The notes: generated from the letters alone by a model not told the origin. Positions 50,529-61,785 are shown, counted from the first letter of the stretch. The stretch is 64,000 nt of DNA from Lysobacteraceae bacterium NML93-0399 (GCA_002307375.1 NTJI01000002.1:806001-870000), one strand, 5' to 3'. Translations and numbers: made by a program.

Positions 50529-51122
50529 ATGTCCGAAGCCCATCTGTTTGCGGTCGGCGTGCTGCTCGCGTGGCTGGCCGGGGTGCGCGCGTATCTGACG
50601 GTGTTCGGCATCGGCATCGCCGGCATCTTCGGCTGGCTGGATCTGCCGCCCGCACTCGAAGCGGTCACCTCGCCATGGGTGCTGGGCGTGTCGGGCGTGC
50701 TCGCGCTGGTGGAGTTCTTCGCCGACAAGATCCCCGGTGTGGATTCGGGCTGGGACCTGCTGCAGACGCTCGCGCGCGTGCCGGCCGGCGCCTTCCTCGC
50801 CGCGGCGACGCTCTCGCCCGATGGCGAACTCGGTGCGGGCATGCTCGCCACCGGCGCCGGCGTGGCCTTGACCAGTCATGCGCTCAAGGCCGGTGGCCGG
50901 CTGCTGCTCAATGCCTCGCCCGAACCGGTCAGCAACCTCGCCGCCTCGACCACCGAGGACGTGCTGACCGTGGGCGTGCTTTCGCTCGCGTTCGCCTTTC
51001 CATGGCTGGCGCTCGCCCTGGTGGCCGTCGTCGCGGTGCCGTGCGCGATCGTGGTGGCCTGGCTGTGGCGTCGCCTGCTGCGGGCTGCGCCCAGGGCCGC
51101 AAGGAGCGGGACGACGGGCTAG
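50529..51122 (+). CDS. DUF4126 membrane protein
   Basis: A 197-aa protein with about five hydrophobic helices. DUF4126 features: LLAWLAGVRAYLTVFGIGIA (20 residues) at the start and VEFFADKIPGVDSGWDLLQT (20 residues) in the middle, then GVALTSHALKAGGRLLLNAS and SNLAASTTEDVLT. Function unknown. The ATG at 50529 follows GGAG by 9 nt. It stands between a divergent gene and the two-component genes 82 bp downstream. Confidence 0.85.
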   Translation: MSEAHLFAVGVLLAWLAGVRAYLTVFGIGIAGIFGWLDLPPALEAVTSPWVLGVSGVLALVEFFADKIPGVDSGWDLLQTLARVPAGAFLAAATLSPDGELGAGMLATGAGVALTSHALKAGGRLLLNASPEPVSNLAASTTEDVLTVGVLSLAFAFPWLALALVAVVAVPCAIVVAWLWRRLLRAAPRAARSGTTG

Positions 51123-51203
51123 CCGGCACCGGCCTTCGCGGCGATTCAAGACGCAGCGATTAAAGTTGCCTGTTCCCCCACATCGCGTCACAGTCCCGCT
51201 CCT

Positions 51204-53015
51204 ATGTCCGACGCCGACACCAAGCAACGCGCCGAATTCCCGCCCGCCGCCTATTGGCGACGCTGGGCCGCCGACGCCGGCCAGCCTGCGCTGCCGGATG
51301 CGCGTGCCGAGGCCGAAAGCAACGCGCCCGCCGCGGCCGTCGAGAACGCCGCTGCTGCCGACTCGCCGCACCGCGTACTCATCGTCGAGGACGATCCCAG
51401 CCAGGCCCTGTTCGCCGAAAGCGTGCTCAACGGCGCCGGCCTGCAGGCGCGCGTGGTCGCGGTCGCCAACGAGTTTCTGGGTGCGCTGGCCGAGTTCCAG
51501 CCCGACTTGGTGCTGATGGACTTGCACATGCCCGGCATGGACGGCGCCGAGCTGACGGGCCAGCTGCGCCAGCAGCCGGCCTTCTCGCACATTCCGGTGG
51601 TGTTCCTGACCGGCGACGCCGATCCCGAGCGCCAGTTCGAGATGCTCGAGGTCGGCGCCGACGATTTCCTCACCAAGCCCGTCCGGCCGCGCCATCTCAT
51701 TGCCGCGGTGCAGAACCGCATCCGCCGTGCGCGGGCGCTGCAGCAGATGCCCGATCCGGGCCGCAATCCGCTGACCGGCCTCAACAGTCGCCTGCAGCTG
51801 CTGCAGCGTCTGGCCGAAGCGATCCCGGCGCAGCCGCGTGGTGCGCTGGGCTTCGTGGAGGTCGAAGGCATCACCGCCCTGCGCGACCGCTACGGGTATG
51901 CGGGCCTGGAAACCATCCTCACCGATGCCGGCCGCCATCTCCGCAGCCTGGTCGGCGATGCCGCCGCCACCCGTCTCAACGACAACACCTTCCTGGTGTT
52001 CGCGCCGGATGTCGCGCGCATCGATCTCGACGCCTGGGCGCGCAGCCTGCGCGACGGCATCGGCAGCCACCCGTTCCCGCTCGCCGACCAGACCATCCGC
52101 CTGCGCGCGCTGGTGGGCTATGCCGATCTGGTGCACGGGTATGAAGATCCCGGCACCGCGCTCGCCGCCGCCGAACAGGCGCTGCGCGATTCGCGCGGCA
52201 CGCCGGTGGGCATCGCCGTGCACATGCCGGTGGTCGGCGGGCCGTCGGGCGATGCCCAGGCCGGTCTGGGCGAGGACCTGCGTGATGCGCTGGCCGAACA
52301 ACGCATCGAACTGGCGTTCCAGCCCATCGTGGCCGTCGCCGGTGGTGACGAGGCGCAATACCAGACCCTGCTGCGTCTGCGCGGTCGCGATGGCGAACTG
52401 CATTCGGCCGCGCGGGTGTTGCCGGCGGCGGAATCGGCAGGCCTGCTGCTGGAAATCGACCGCCGCGTGATCGAGCTGGCGGTGACCACGCTGGTCGAGC
52501 GCATGCGCGTGGGCAACCCGATGCGCCTGTTCGTGTCGCAATCCTCGCGCAGCCTGACCCAGCCCGGCTATGCCGACTGGCTGCTCAAGCAGATCGAAGC
52601 CGCAGCCGTGCCCGGTACCTCGCTGGTCATCGACGTGCGCCAGGACGATGCGCTGATCCATGCGCTGTCGCTGCAGGAGTTCTGCGCCCGCATGGTGCCG
52701 GCCGGAGTGCAGCTGTGCCTGGGCCAGTACAGCGCCGGGGACGAGGCCGATGCGCTGCTGGCGCAGTTGCCGCTCGGATTCGTGCGGCTGGCGGCCCGCT
52801 ACTCGCGGCAGCTCGACGAGCCGCGCGTGCGCGACGAGATGCGCGGCGCAGTGGAGCGCGCGCACCGGCTCGGGCTGCAGGTCATCGGCCAGCAGGTCGA
52901 GGATCCGCAGGCTGCGGCCACGCTGTGGATGAGCGGCATCGATTTCATCCAGGGCAATCTGGTCCAGCGCGTGGCCAACGTGCTCGACTTCGACTTCCAC
53001 CACTCCGTGCTGTAA
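51204..53015 (+). CDS. Response regulator with degenerate GGDEF and EAL domains
   Basis: A 603-aa protein. It has an unstructured Ala-rich leader (1-55), then a receiver domain with all phosphorylation residues: acidic pair at 62-64, phospho-acceptor D106 (LVLMDLHMPGMDG), T136 and K158. The next domain aligns with GGDEF but has LNDNT (258-262) in place of GGDEF. The last aligns with EAL but has QTLLRLR (about 387-393) in place of EALLR, IDVRQ in place of ELTE and GQYSAGDEADALL in place of the DDFGTG loop. It is therefore probably catalytically inactive and a c-di-GMP or protein sensor, like FimX-type proteins. It lies 13 bp before the hybrid kinase, its likely partner. Confidence 0.88.
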   Translation: MSDADTKQRAEFPPAAYWRRWAADAGQPALPDARAEAESNAPAAAVENAAAADSPHRVLIVEDDPSQALFAESVLNGAGLQARVVAVANEFLGALAEFQPDLVLMDLHMPGMDGAELTGQLRQQPAFSHIPVVFLTGDADPERQFEMLEVGADDFLTKPVRPRHLIAAVQNRIRRARALQQMPDPGRNPLTGLNSRLQLLQRLAEAIPAQPRGALGFVEVEGITALRDRYGYAGLETILTDAGRHLRSLVGDAAATRLNDNTFLVFAPDVARIDLDAWARSLRDGIGSHPFPLADQTIRLRALVGYADLVHGYEDPGTALAAAEQALRDSRGTPVGIAVHMPVVGGPSGDAQAGLGEDLRDALAEQRIELAFQPIVAVAGGDEAQYQTLLRLRGRDGELHSAARVLPAAESAGLLLEIDRRVIELAVTTLVERMRVGNPMRLFVSQSSRSLTQPGYADWLLKQIEAAAVPGTSLVIDVRQDDALIHALSLQEFCARMVPAGVQLCLGQYSAGDEADALLAQLPLGFVRLAARYSRQLDEPRVRDEMRGAVERAHRLGLQVIGQQVEDPQAAATLWMSGIDFIQGNLVQRVANVLDFDFHHSVL

Positions 53016-53028
53016 AGGCCCCGGGCCG

Positions 53029-55545
<2,517 letters not shown>

Positions 55546-55563
55546 GCGCCGGCGCGAGACGCC

Positions 55564-56037
55564 TCAGTCGTTGTCGAGCTGGCTCTGCAGGTAGTTCGCG
55601 ACGCCGATGCGGGCCACCAGGTCGAGCTGCGTTTCCAGCCAGTCGACGTGCTCCTCCTCGGACTCGAGAATGTCGACCAGCAGTTTGCGGCTGACGAAGT
55701 CGCCGACCACTTCGCAATGCGCGATGCCCTCGCGCAGGGTGGGCAGACCGTCCAGTTCGAGCGCCAGATCGCATTCGAGCGTCTCGACCGGCGTCTCGCC
55801 GATGCGCAATTTGCCCAGGGCCTGGAAATTCGGCAGGCCTTCAAGGAACAGGATGCGTTCCGACAGCGCGTCGGCGTGCTTCATCTCGTCGATCGACGCC
55901 TTGTAGGCGCGCTTGCCGAGCACGTCGAGGCCCCAGTTCTTCAGCATCTTGGCGTGCAGGAAGTACTGGTTGATGGCGGTCAGCTCGTTGTAGAGCGCCT
56001 GGTTGAGAAAACGGATGACCTGCGCGTCGCCCTTCAT
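55564..56037 (-). CDS. bfr: Bacterioferritin
   Basis: A 24-mer iron store with heme. The 157-aa protein has the ferroxidase ligands in the first and fourth helices ([31 protein letters not shown]) and the inter-subunit heme-ligand Met in [20 protein letters not shown] (20 residues). The ATG at 56037 follows AGGAG by 9 nt; an ATG-like extension to 56070 is rejected. bfd lies 109 bp upstream on the same strand. Confidence 0.97.
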   Translation of the reverse strand: MKGDAQVIRFLNQALYNELTAINQYFLHAKMLKNWGLDVLGKRAYKASIDEMKHADALSERILFLEGLPNFQALGKLRIGETPVETLECDLALELDGLPTLREGIAHCEVVGDFVSRKLLVDILESEEEHVDWLETQLDLVARIGVANYLQSQLDND

Positions 56038-56145
56038 CGAGGGATGCTCCTGGTGTCGCGGAATGCGCACACTCTAGCGTTCCGTCGCCGGCGGTGACGG
56101 AACGCGAATCGTGCGCATTGCTCGGCGCGAAGCGCCGCAGAGGAC

Positions 56146-56361
56146 TCAGGCGGCCGAGGCGATCAGCGGCAGGTCGATGACCGGTGCGCGGTGCGCAGCG
56201 GCATGAAAGTCGTCGAGCAGTCCGGCGGCCATGTCCAGGCAGCTGCCGCAGGTGGCACCACAGCCGGTGCGCATCGTCAGTTCGCTGACTTCACGACAGC
56301 CGTTCGCGGCCGCCTGGCGGATCTGGGAATCGGTGACGCCGTTGCAGATGCACACGTACAA
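56146..56361 (-). CDS. bfd: Bacterioferritin-associated ferredoxin
   Basis: A [2Fe-2S] ferredoxin that reduces heme in Bfr to release iron. The 71-aa protein has the four cluster cysteines CxC ... CxxC (VCICNGVTD at the start and GCGATCGSCLD at residue 35). TTG at 56361 (after AGGA at 8 nt) gives the normal MYVCICN start; a GTG at 56403 would add 14 atypical residues and overlap the Fur-like site. Bfd is typically Fur-repressed and induced at low iron. Confidence 0.92.
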   Translation of the reverse strand: MYVCICNGVTDSQIRQAAANGCREVSELTMRTGCGATCGSCLDMAAGLLDDFHAAAHRAPVIDLPLIASAA

Positions 56362-56404
56362 GGCTGCGGTCCTGGCCGGAGGCTGGAGTCGCCATTCCGC
56401 CACA

Positions 56405-56423
56405 AACGAGAATCAGTGTCAAA
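56405..56423 (-). promoter_or_regulatory. Possible Fur-box-like site upstream of bfd
   Basis: AACGAGAATCAGTGTCAAA (plus-strand reading) matches the left half of AATGAGAATNATTCTCATT well and the right half poorly; a second AATGAGAAC half-site follows at 56422-56430. The position between bfd and rppH fits iron control of bfd. Confidence 0.4.
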
Positions 56424-56433
56424 TGAGAACTGT

Positions 56434-57024
56434 TCAGGCTGGAGCGCCGTCATCGCGTCGGCGCAGTGCCGGCGTGGCCTGGCGACGCTGGGGGCGGCGA
56501 CCGCGCGGGCGCAGATCGAAAGCGGGGTGCGGGATGGCCTGCGTGCCCGCCACCTGGCGCGCGTACTTGGCCAGATGACTCAGGGCGCTGGTATACACGC
56601 CGCGCTTGAACATCACCACGTGTTCGAGCGGGTACCAGAAATCCACCCAGCGCCAATGGTCGAACTCGGGCTTTTCGGTGAGATCTAGCCGCAGATGGTC
56701 TTCCTCACCGACGAACTTCAGCAGGAACCACACCTGCTTCTGGCCCACGCAGACGATGCGGTCGTTACGACGGATCGCGCGCTGCGGCAGCCGGTAGCGC
56801 AGCCAGCCCGGCGTGGCACCCAGCACGGCGACGTGCTCGGGCAACAGCCCGGTTTCCTCGCGCAGCTCGCGATACATCGCTTCGAGCGGCGTCTCGTCGG
56901 TATTCATCCCGCCCTGCGGGAACTGCCAGCCATCGCGCCTGACACGGCGCGCCCAGAAGACACGTCCGTCCGGGCGCATCAGCACGATGCCGACATTGGG
57001 CCTGAACCCGTCCGGATCGATCAC
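56434..57024 (-). CDS. rppH: RNA pyrophosphohydrolase RppH
   Basis: Removes pyrophosphate from mRNA 5' ends, starting RNase E decay. The 196-aa protein begins [15 protein letters not shown] and has the Nudix box [20 protein letters not shown] (20 residues) then TGL, and the family-specific [12 protein letters not shown]. The start is a GTG at 57024 after AGGAG at 8 nt. The C-terminal 40 residues are basic and Arg-rich, a lineage-specific tail. Confidence 0.95.
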   Translation of the reverse strand: MIDPDGFRPNVGIVLMRPDGRVFWARRVRRDGWQFPQGGMNTDETPLEAMYRELREETGLLPEHVAVLGATPGWLRYRLPQRAIRRNDRIVCVGQKQVWFLLKFVGEEDHLRLDLTEKPEFDHWRWVDFWYPLEHVVMFKRGVYTSALSHLAKYARQVAGTQAIPHPAFDLRPRGRRPQRRQATPALRRRDDGAPA

Positions 57025-57211
57025 GATGCGGACTCCTAATGCGATTGACTTGCGTCACTGGCTTCGACTCTGCCACGGGGACGCCGGAGCGACAAGCTGC
57101 ATCGCGTCCTGCGAAACGCGCCCGATTAGACCCTTCGCAACGTTCCGCATGCATGACGCGGCGGCGCGTCGCGCGCGATTGTCGGCCGCGTCCACCGACG
57201 CGCCATCATGT

Positions 57212-58270
57212 CTAGAAGCTGACCCGCACGCCGCCGCTCACCGACACATTGTCCGAATCGCCGGTGCCCCGTTCGCCGGCCAGGCCCAAGTTCCAGACCG
57301 TATGTCGCCCGGAGCGGTAGTCGGCCCCGATCATGCCGCGCACCCCGCGACCGCGCACACGCTGTCCGTGGATCTCGGCCTCCACATCCGGCGCACCCGT
57401 GAACCCGGCGAGGTAGGCGGGGCGGGTATCGCCTCCGGTCCACCGCGCACCGGCGACGCCGCGCAGGGTCAGGCGATCGCGCACGAGTGCAAAGCGGGTT
57501 CCGATTTCGGCGAAATGGATCGACGCGGTATCGGCGCCCGCCGTCAGGCCCAGGCCCGCCCCGCCCGACTCGTGCATCGCGCCCTGGCGATGGCGGACGA
57601 GGCCACCGGCAACGAACGGCGTGAAGGCGCGATAGGCCCGACCGGCCTCGATCCGGGCCGACCACACATGGTCCTGGTGGCGGCCGTCGATATTGGACAG
57701 TTCGCCGTCGAGCAGCACTGCGCGCCTGGTCTCGACCTCGTGTCGTGCGAAACCCACGCTGCCGGCCAGATAGCCGGCCGAGAAGGGCGTGCGGCCATAG
57801 AGGGACGCGCCGAGACGGTCGCTGTCATAGCGTCCCCCCAGGGCGTCGAGCGTGCCCCGGCCGCGCCCGCTGTCGATGGCCCCGCCGACGAGCGATCCAC
57901 CGAAGTCGCGATCGAGTCCCACCGCCAGACCGCTGTGGCGCACGTCGGCCGACGCGAAGCCGTCGCGCTCGAATCCGGCATCGAGAAAGGTGGCCTGCGT
58001 CCAGGCGCCGGCATCGTCGGCATCCAGCGTGGCGATCCGGTCGCCGAACAGCTGGGCCTCGTTCACCGCCAGGCTCATCGCCGCAGCACGTGCGGTGCCG
58101 TGCACTTCGCCGGTCAGGCTGGCGAGCGCCAGTTCGGCCTCGTCCACGGTCGGCGCACCTGCAAGACGCTCGGCGGCCGCCACCAGCGGGGCATCCTGAT
58201 CGCTCGGCAGTGCGTCGACGAAGCCGAACAGGGCATCGGCCTGCCGCGCGCGCCGGAAACCGCGTGCAAC
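57212..58270 (-). pseudogene. Truncated autotransporter: beta-barrel without passenger
   Basis: The frame from a TAG at 58271-58273 to a TAG at 57212 encodes about 352 residues. It begins with the end of an autotransporter linker (LFGFVDALPSDQDAP; LASLTGEVHGTARAAAM) and continues as the 12-strand translocator domain ending SVSGGVRVSF with the terminal Phe. No ATG, signal peptide or passenger precedes it; only a GTG at 58183 could start translation, giving a barrel without export signal. The passenger is missing exactly where the low-GC accessory segment begins, so it was probably lost in that event. Confidence 0.8.
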
Positions 58271-58440
58271 CTACTGGGCTTGCCGACCGGCCTCCGGCTG
58301 GACGGCCTTAGGCCTGAGCACCTGCCGTACCTGGCCTTCCACCGTTCCACGGTGTGGCGCCGCTGAGCTAGCGGCGCGAACGGCCCGGCACTGCGCTTAC
58401 CGATGGCCTCATACAGCCACAGGTTCAAGACGGGTCACAA
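58271..58440. other. Junction between autotransporter remnant and island
   Basis: About 170 bp with no convincing coding frame. It contains a perfect 8-bp hairpin (58357-58377). No copy of the tRNA-Met 3' end, which would mark a distal att site, is recognisable. Confidence 0.5.
58357..58377. terminator. Hairpin at island edge
   Basis: GCGCCGCT / AGCGGCGC with loop GAGCT is a perfect 8-bp stem located 64-84 bp past the stop of the 410-aa gene. There is no T-tract, so termination is uncertain; it may instead mark a rearrangement junction. Confidence 0.35.
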
Positions 58441-59673
58441 CTACGCGGTTCCCCTGATCCGAACCCGACGTGCGTCGAAGCTACGACCCTTGCCGCCGGA
58501 TCCCACTCGGACGTACCGGCCGTCGTTATTCAAGGCCACCACCAATCGGTCGATCACGTCTGGAACGTCCACCAGGTCACCGGGGGCGACAGGCCGTTGA
58601 ATATGCACGGCATGGTTCTGATCGCGGCTCAACCCGGCGACTGCGCTTGCCACAGCTGCGTGCCGGCCAGACCACCGGACGGCGTCCTGCAGCAATTGCC
58701 GATCTGCAGCCGCGGAGCGCTCCAGACCGCTCCTGATCGCATCCCACACGTTGGCTTCGACGCTCAGAGCTAGAAGATTCAGCAGTTTTGCGTTGAGGTC
58801 CACGCTAGCGGACACCTCGGCCAGCGGGTCCATCCGTGCGCCGGGCGACCACCATTCGTAGCCCACCAGCCAAGCGGCCCAGAGCAACAGCTCGGCCAAA
58901 TGGCCAATCTCTGCTTGAGGCGCTGAGTCCCAGAGAATGCGGATCGGCATTTGACCCAAGAAGAGCTGGTCCAATGCCGCGGCCAATAGCAGCTCCAGGT
59001 CATCAGCCGAAAAGAGCTCGATCTTTGACCTGTGCCAACGATCGGTCTGCTCGAGTCGGTGCAATTCCTGAAGAAGCGCCAATACGGCCACCAACTGCAC
59101 CACCACTGTTGCGGTCGCTTCTTGACTCCCATCCGACTGCTGTACTGCCAGGCGCATGCGCCGGCACAGCCTGGCAACGCGCTTACAGACTGCTTCACCG
59201 ATCTCCGCGTCGGCAGCGCTGCGCTCGGGCGACGCAGTCGTCGGTTCGTCGTCGTCCTGGCCGATCTGTTCGTCTTCGGTGCGGCTTGAGCTGTGGAGCG
59301 TCAGCCGAACTGGTGCGAGCTCAACATGGATGTGGTACGTCAGAATCTCAATCAGGTGTGCGAGATCGTGCGAGGCTGCGAACAGGGACTTCTTCGGCTG
59401 CCCAGGCGCCTGCCCGAGTTCTACTCGCAGCGTTTCAGGTCGTGGGGCTGGCGCACCCTCGCGCGAGGTCTCTTCACTCTGGACTGCCGTTCGCAGTACC
59501 TGGCCCACATCGCCGGCGAATATGACGCGTTCTAGAGCCGGGAGAATTCGTGAGATGTCGTCGATCTCAGAGCCGAGTGACAACACCATGTCCAGTGTCG
59601 GCTGCTGCCCGGCGCGCTTGGTTTGTTCAGTTTCCCGAATGGCGTCCATGATGGAGATACGTTCACCCGCCAT
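58441..59673 (-). CDS. Uncharacterised 410-aa island protein (second gene of cassette)
   Basis: I recognise no known domain. The ATG at 59673 (MAGERISIMDAIRETEQTK) lies 11 nt inside the end of the 551-aa gene, so the two are coupled. The N-terminal 120 residues are helical; a very acidic, probably flexible linker follows (QIGQDDDEPTTASPE, about residues 135-150); then helical segments with Trp-rich WAAWLVGYEWWSPG (about 280) and a C-terminal part with alternating strands (GDLVDVPDVIDRLVVALNND, then GRYVRVGSGGKGRS). There are no membrane segments, Walker motifs or nuclease motifs that I can see. Composition is less GC-rich than its surroundings. Confidence 0.7.
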   Translation of the reverse strand: MAGERISIMDAIRETEQTKRAGQQPTLDMVLSLGSEIDDISRILPALERVIFAGDVGQVLRTAVQSEETSREGAPAPRPETLRVELGQAPGQPKKSLFAASHDLAHLIEILTYHIHVELAPVRLTLHSSSRTEDEQIGQDDDEPTTASPERSAADAEIGEAVCKRVARLCRRMRLAVQQSDGSQEATATVVVQLVAVLALLQELHRLEQTDRWHRSKIELFSADDLELLLAAALDQLFLGQMPIRILWDSAPQAEIGHLAELLLWAAWLVGYEWWSPGARMDPLAEVSASVDLNAKLLNLLALSVEANVWDAIRSGLERSAAADRQLLQDAVRWSGRHAAVASAVAGLSRDQNHAVHIQRPVAPGDLVDVPDVIDRLVVALNNDGRYVRVGSGGKGRSFDARRVRIRGTA

Positions 59674-61318
59674 GGCTATCCATCCAAGTGCGGCCAAGGT
59701 CAGTCAGCGACACCTCCTCGTGGCGACTGCCGCCTTTTGGAGCAAGTGCGCCGAGGTCGATGAGAATCTGAAAGCTCTGATTGAAGCGTGGTGTCGTTCG
59801 CGTCGGGACAGTTGCTTCACCGGCAAGTTCAACTCCGCGCTCACCGACGTAAAACCGGAAGGTCGACCGGCTCGTGTCTCGCAGCTTTCGCAAAGCAACA
59901 GTCAAGTGGCTGCTAAGGCACCAGTCGACCATCTCCCGAACCACATCCCGAAGAGGCAGTTCGCTCCAGACTTGAGTGCGGCTCGCGAAGCTCTCTAGAT
60001 TGATTGGGTAGCGGATGAGCTCGTCACGCGTGATGGCGATGCCGTCATAGCTGACCCCTGCGATTCGGCTCCGCACGGCAAGTAACCCGAGAAGGTAAAT
60101 CGCGTCGCGTACCAGATCGTCCGGGGAAAGATCATTGCGCGCCATTCCGAGGAGGCGCTGATACACCTGGTGCTCGTGGTCGGCGTGCGTCCAGTCCCCA
60201 ACTGGCGGGGCAGTGGCTTCGAGGTTGCTGAGGAATTCCGAGAACCGAACCGCCCCATATGCTCGCTCAACGACGCTGCCAAAGACTCCTGCAGCCGCGG
60301 CAGATGCAACCGACTCCGGTGAGCGGAAATAGGGGGCCGTTTCGGCGTAGCGCTCGTAGATGAAGTCTAGCGTGGACGTGAACAGGCTCAGGAATGCGAC
60401 GGAAAGGAGTTCGTTGAGCTGATACACCGCCCACGCCGCACGTGTGGCATGGAGGTGGGCAGGGAGCTGCCATGCGCTGCCGTTCGGTAGCCGGGACGAG
60501 TAAACGGTAGCCCGAAAGAGGTCCGTGTCGAGTTCTCTATCAAGCTCTGCCGTGCTGTTAGCGAGGTGAAGAAGCAGTTGCAGCGAGAGCTGCCGCTGCT
60601 TCCCTGTGGCTCTGTAGTGTTCGCCTGTTGCGAGGAACAGGGCTTCCAAAAGCCGATGCTCGTCGGTGCCAGGCTTGAGGCCACAGGGACAAAATGCAGA
60701 GAGGCCTTCGAGGTCATCGTCAGTCACTTCGCCTGCATCAACGGCGTCCCAGAAGGCGTTCCCCGGGACGACGGCATCGACGGCCCGAGCCAAAGGCTCG
60801 CCAAGTTCGTCCGAATACCGAATCCAGGACCGCACGTTCGTATCGAGAACGCCCAGCTCGACGAGGGTGCCGATGTAGTACTGACCTAGGCCGCCTAAGG
60901 GCTGTTTGAAATAGCGTGTCGGAGCGTCTTCGTGGGTGGCGAAGACATCTAGGTTCACGGTGCCGGCGGTCGCGAGCATATTCATGGCCGTCGACATCTG
61001 GGTGCACCCTGCCATCGCGGCTCCGTGCAGGAAGTCAGGCTCCCCGAGTCCGCGTGCATGGAACTCCGCGATGAGAGTCAGTAGGAAGTCGGCGCGACGG
61101 AAGATGCGGATAAAGCTTTCGTAGTCCGCATCGGGGTAGCGCTGGTCGAACGACCAGATGAGCCACGGATAGAGGGAGTAGTAGCGGGCCCGATCGGTGA
61201 CGTTGGTGATTCCGGGGAGCAGCTGGGCGTAGACGAGCTGGCAGGGCGTCTGCGTGCCGAGATGATCAAGGCCAGTAATCGCCACGGGAGGCGAGAGCCA
61301 GCCGGTATGAATGGTCAT
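59663..61318 (-). CDS. Uncharacterised 551-aa island protein (first gene of cassette)
   Basis: No assigned function. The N-terminus has a strongly patterned motif: GLDHLGTQ (16-23), LLPGITNVTDRARYYSLYPW (33-52; 20 residues). An RARYY/F-type motif followed by a Trp recalls DUF6361-type proteins from bacterial accessory regions, but I hold this loosely. The middle is helical with one CPCG cysteine pair (near 210), and the last 40 residues (LIDLGALAP, VSLTDLGRTW) look like a winged-helix end. The ATG at 61318 is preceded by AGGGGA at short spacing. Nearest to the tRNA, it is probably transcribed first, with the 410-aa gene overlapping by 11 nt. Confidence 0.72.
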   Translation of the reverse strand: MTIHTGWLSPPVAITGLDHLGTQTPCQLVYAQLLPGITNVTDRARYYSLYPWLIWSFDQRYPDADYESFIRIFRRADFLLTLIAEFHARGLGEPDFLHGAAMAGCTQMSTAMNMLATAGTVNLDVFATHEDAPTRYFKQPLGGLGQYYIGTLVELGVLDTNVRSWIRYSDELGEPLARAVDAVVPGNAFWDAVDAGEVTDDDLEGLSAFCPCGLKPGTDEHRLLEALFLATGEHYRATGKQRQLSLQLLLHLANSTAELDRELDTDLFRATVYSSRLPNGSAWQLPAHLHATRAAWAVYQLNELLSVAFLSLFTSTLDFIYERYAETAPYFRSPESVASAAAAGVFGSVVERAYGAVRFSEFLSNLEATAPPVGDWTHADHEHQVYQRLLGMARNDLSPDDLVRDAIYLLGLLAVRSRIAGVSYDGIAITRDELIRYPINLESFASRTQVWSELPLRDVVREMVDWCLSSHLTVALRKLRDTSRSTFRFYVGERGVELAGEATVPTRTTPRFNQSFQILIDLGALAPKGGSRHEEVSLTDLGRTWMDSHGG

Positions 61319-61584
61319 GAGTCCCCTGTGATGCCACCTGATTGTCCCCGCATCAGCTTATCGCGGCGTGGGCATTCGTCGCCGCGCCCGCTTACCGCCG
61401 GCGCCCGGACCATGCTGGTATCGACCATGGCGGCTGCGGACGCGGCGTGGGGTGGCGTCCGGCACTGATTAGGAGTGCGCGCCGGCCTCGGACAACGAAG
61501 TGTGCTTAACGCAAATCGGGTGGTCGCAAGCACAGAAGCGCTGGAGTCAAAAGCAAACGGGCGTTTGAAATGTGGCCCGCTCGC

Positions 61585-61614
61585 TGGGCACGAGATGGGC
61601 ACGGCCTGGGCACG
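61585..61614. repeat. Three TGGGCACG direct repeats at 11-bp spacing
   Basis: TGGGCACG begins at 61585, 61596 and 61607, an exact 11-bp period. The array lies 95 bp from the 3' end of tRNA-Met. Such helically phased direct repeats beside a tRNA 3' end resemble arm-type binding sites of a tyrosine integrase at an att site. No integrase gene remains nearby. Confidence 0.55.
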
Positions 61615-61664
61615 GGGCCACCGCTGAACACGACAGGGCGCTGGATGCTTCGCTCCACAGGCAC

Positions 61665-61692
61665 AAAAAAAAACCCCGCAAATTCGCGGGGT
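61665..61692 (-). terminator. Terminator of tRNA-Met
   Basis: On the minus strand CCCCGCGAATTTGCGGGG is followed by nine T residues, 17 bp after the tRNA 3' end. A strong intrinsic terminator. Confidence 0.93.
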
Positions 61693-61708
61693 TAGTTGAT
61701 CTCTCGCA

Positions 61709-61785
61709 TGGTGGCTATGGGTGGACTCGAACCACCGACCCCAGCATTATGAGTGCTGTGCTCTAACCGGCTGAGCTACATAGCC
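61709..61785 (-). tRNA. tRNA-Met (anticodon CAU, elongator type)
   Basis: 77 nt including an encoded CCA. The acceptor stem GGCTATG pairs with CATAGCC; the anticodon loop is CTCATAA (anticodon CAU); the T-loop TTCGAGT is intact. Sequence resembles E. coli elongator tRNA-Met (starts GGCTACGTAGCTCAG), not initiator (which has a C1-A72 mismatch). Ile2 tRNA, also CAU before lysidine modification, is less similar. Its 3' end faces the accessory island. Confidence 0.93.

Larger units (their letters stand above)
61319..61708. other. 390-bp region between tRNA-Met and the cassette
   Basis: No gene is supported. It contains the three phased TGGGCACG repeats (61585-61614) and the tRNA terminator (61665-61692). 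The promoter of the cassette should lie here on the minus strand; no clear -10 was identified. Confidence 0.5.

Noticed and set aside
58184..58440. A distal att site (copy of the tRNA-Met 3' end) at the far edge of the island.
   Set aside because: Only a 9-bp match (GCTGAGCTA) to the tRNA was found, and it lies within a palindrome and corresponds to the D-arm side rather than the 3' end.
61572..61766. A 64-codon plus-strand frame across the phased repeats, terminator and antisense of tRNA-Met, ending in GWTRTTDPSIMSAVL.
   Set aside because: This ending is a translated antisense tRNA, a well-known spurious call. It might retain an integrase C-terminus, but no recombinase motif is present.
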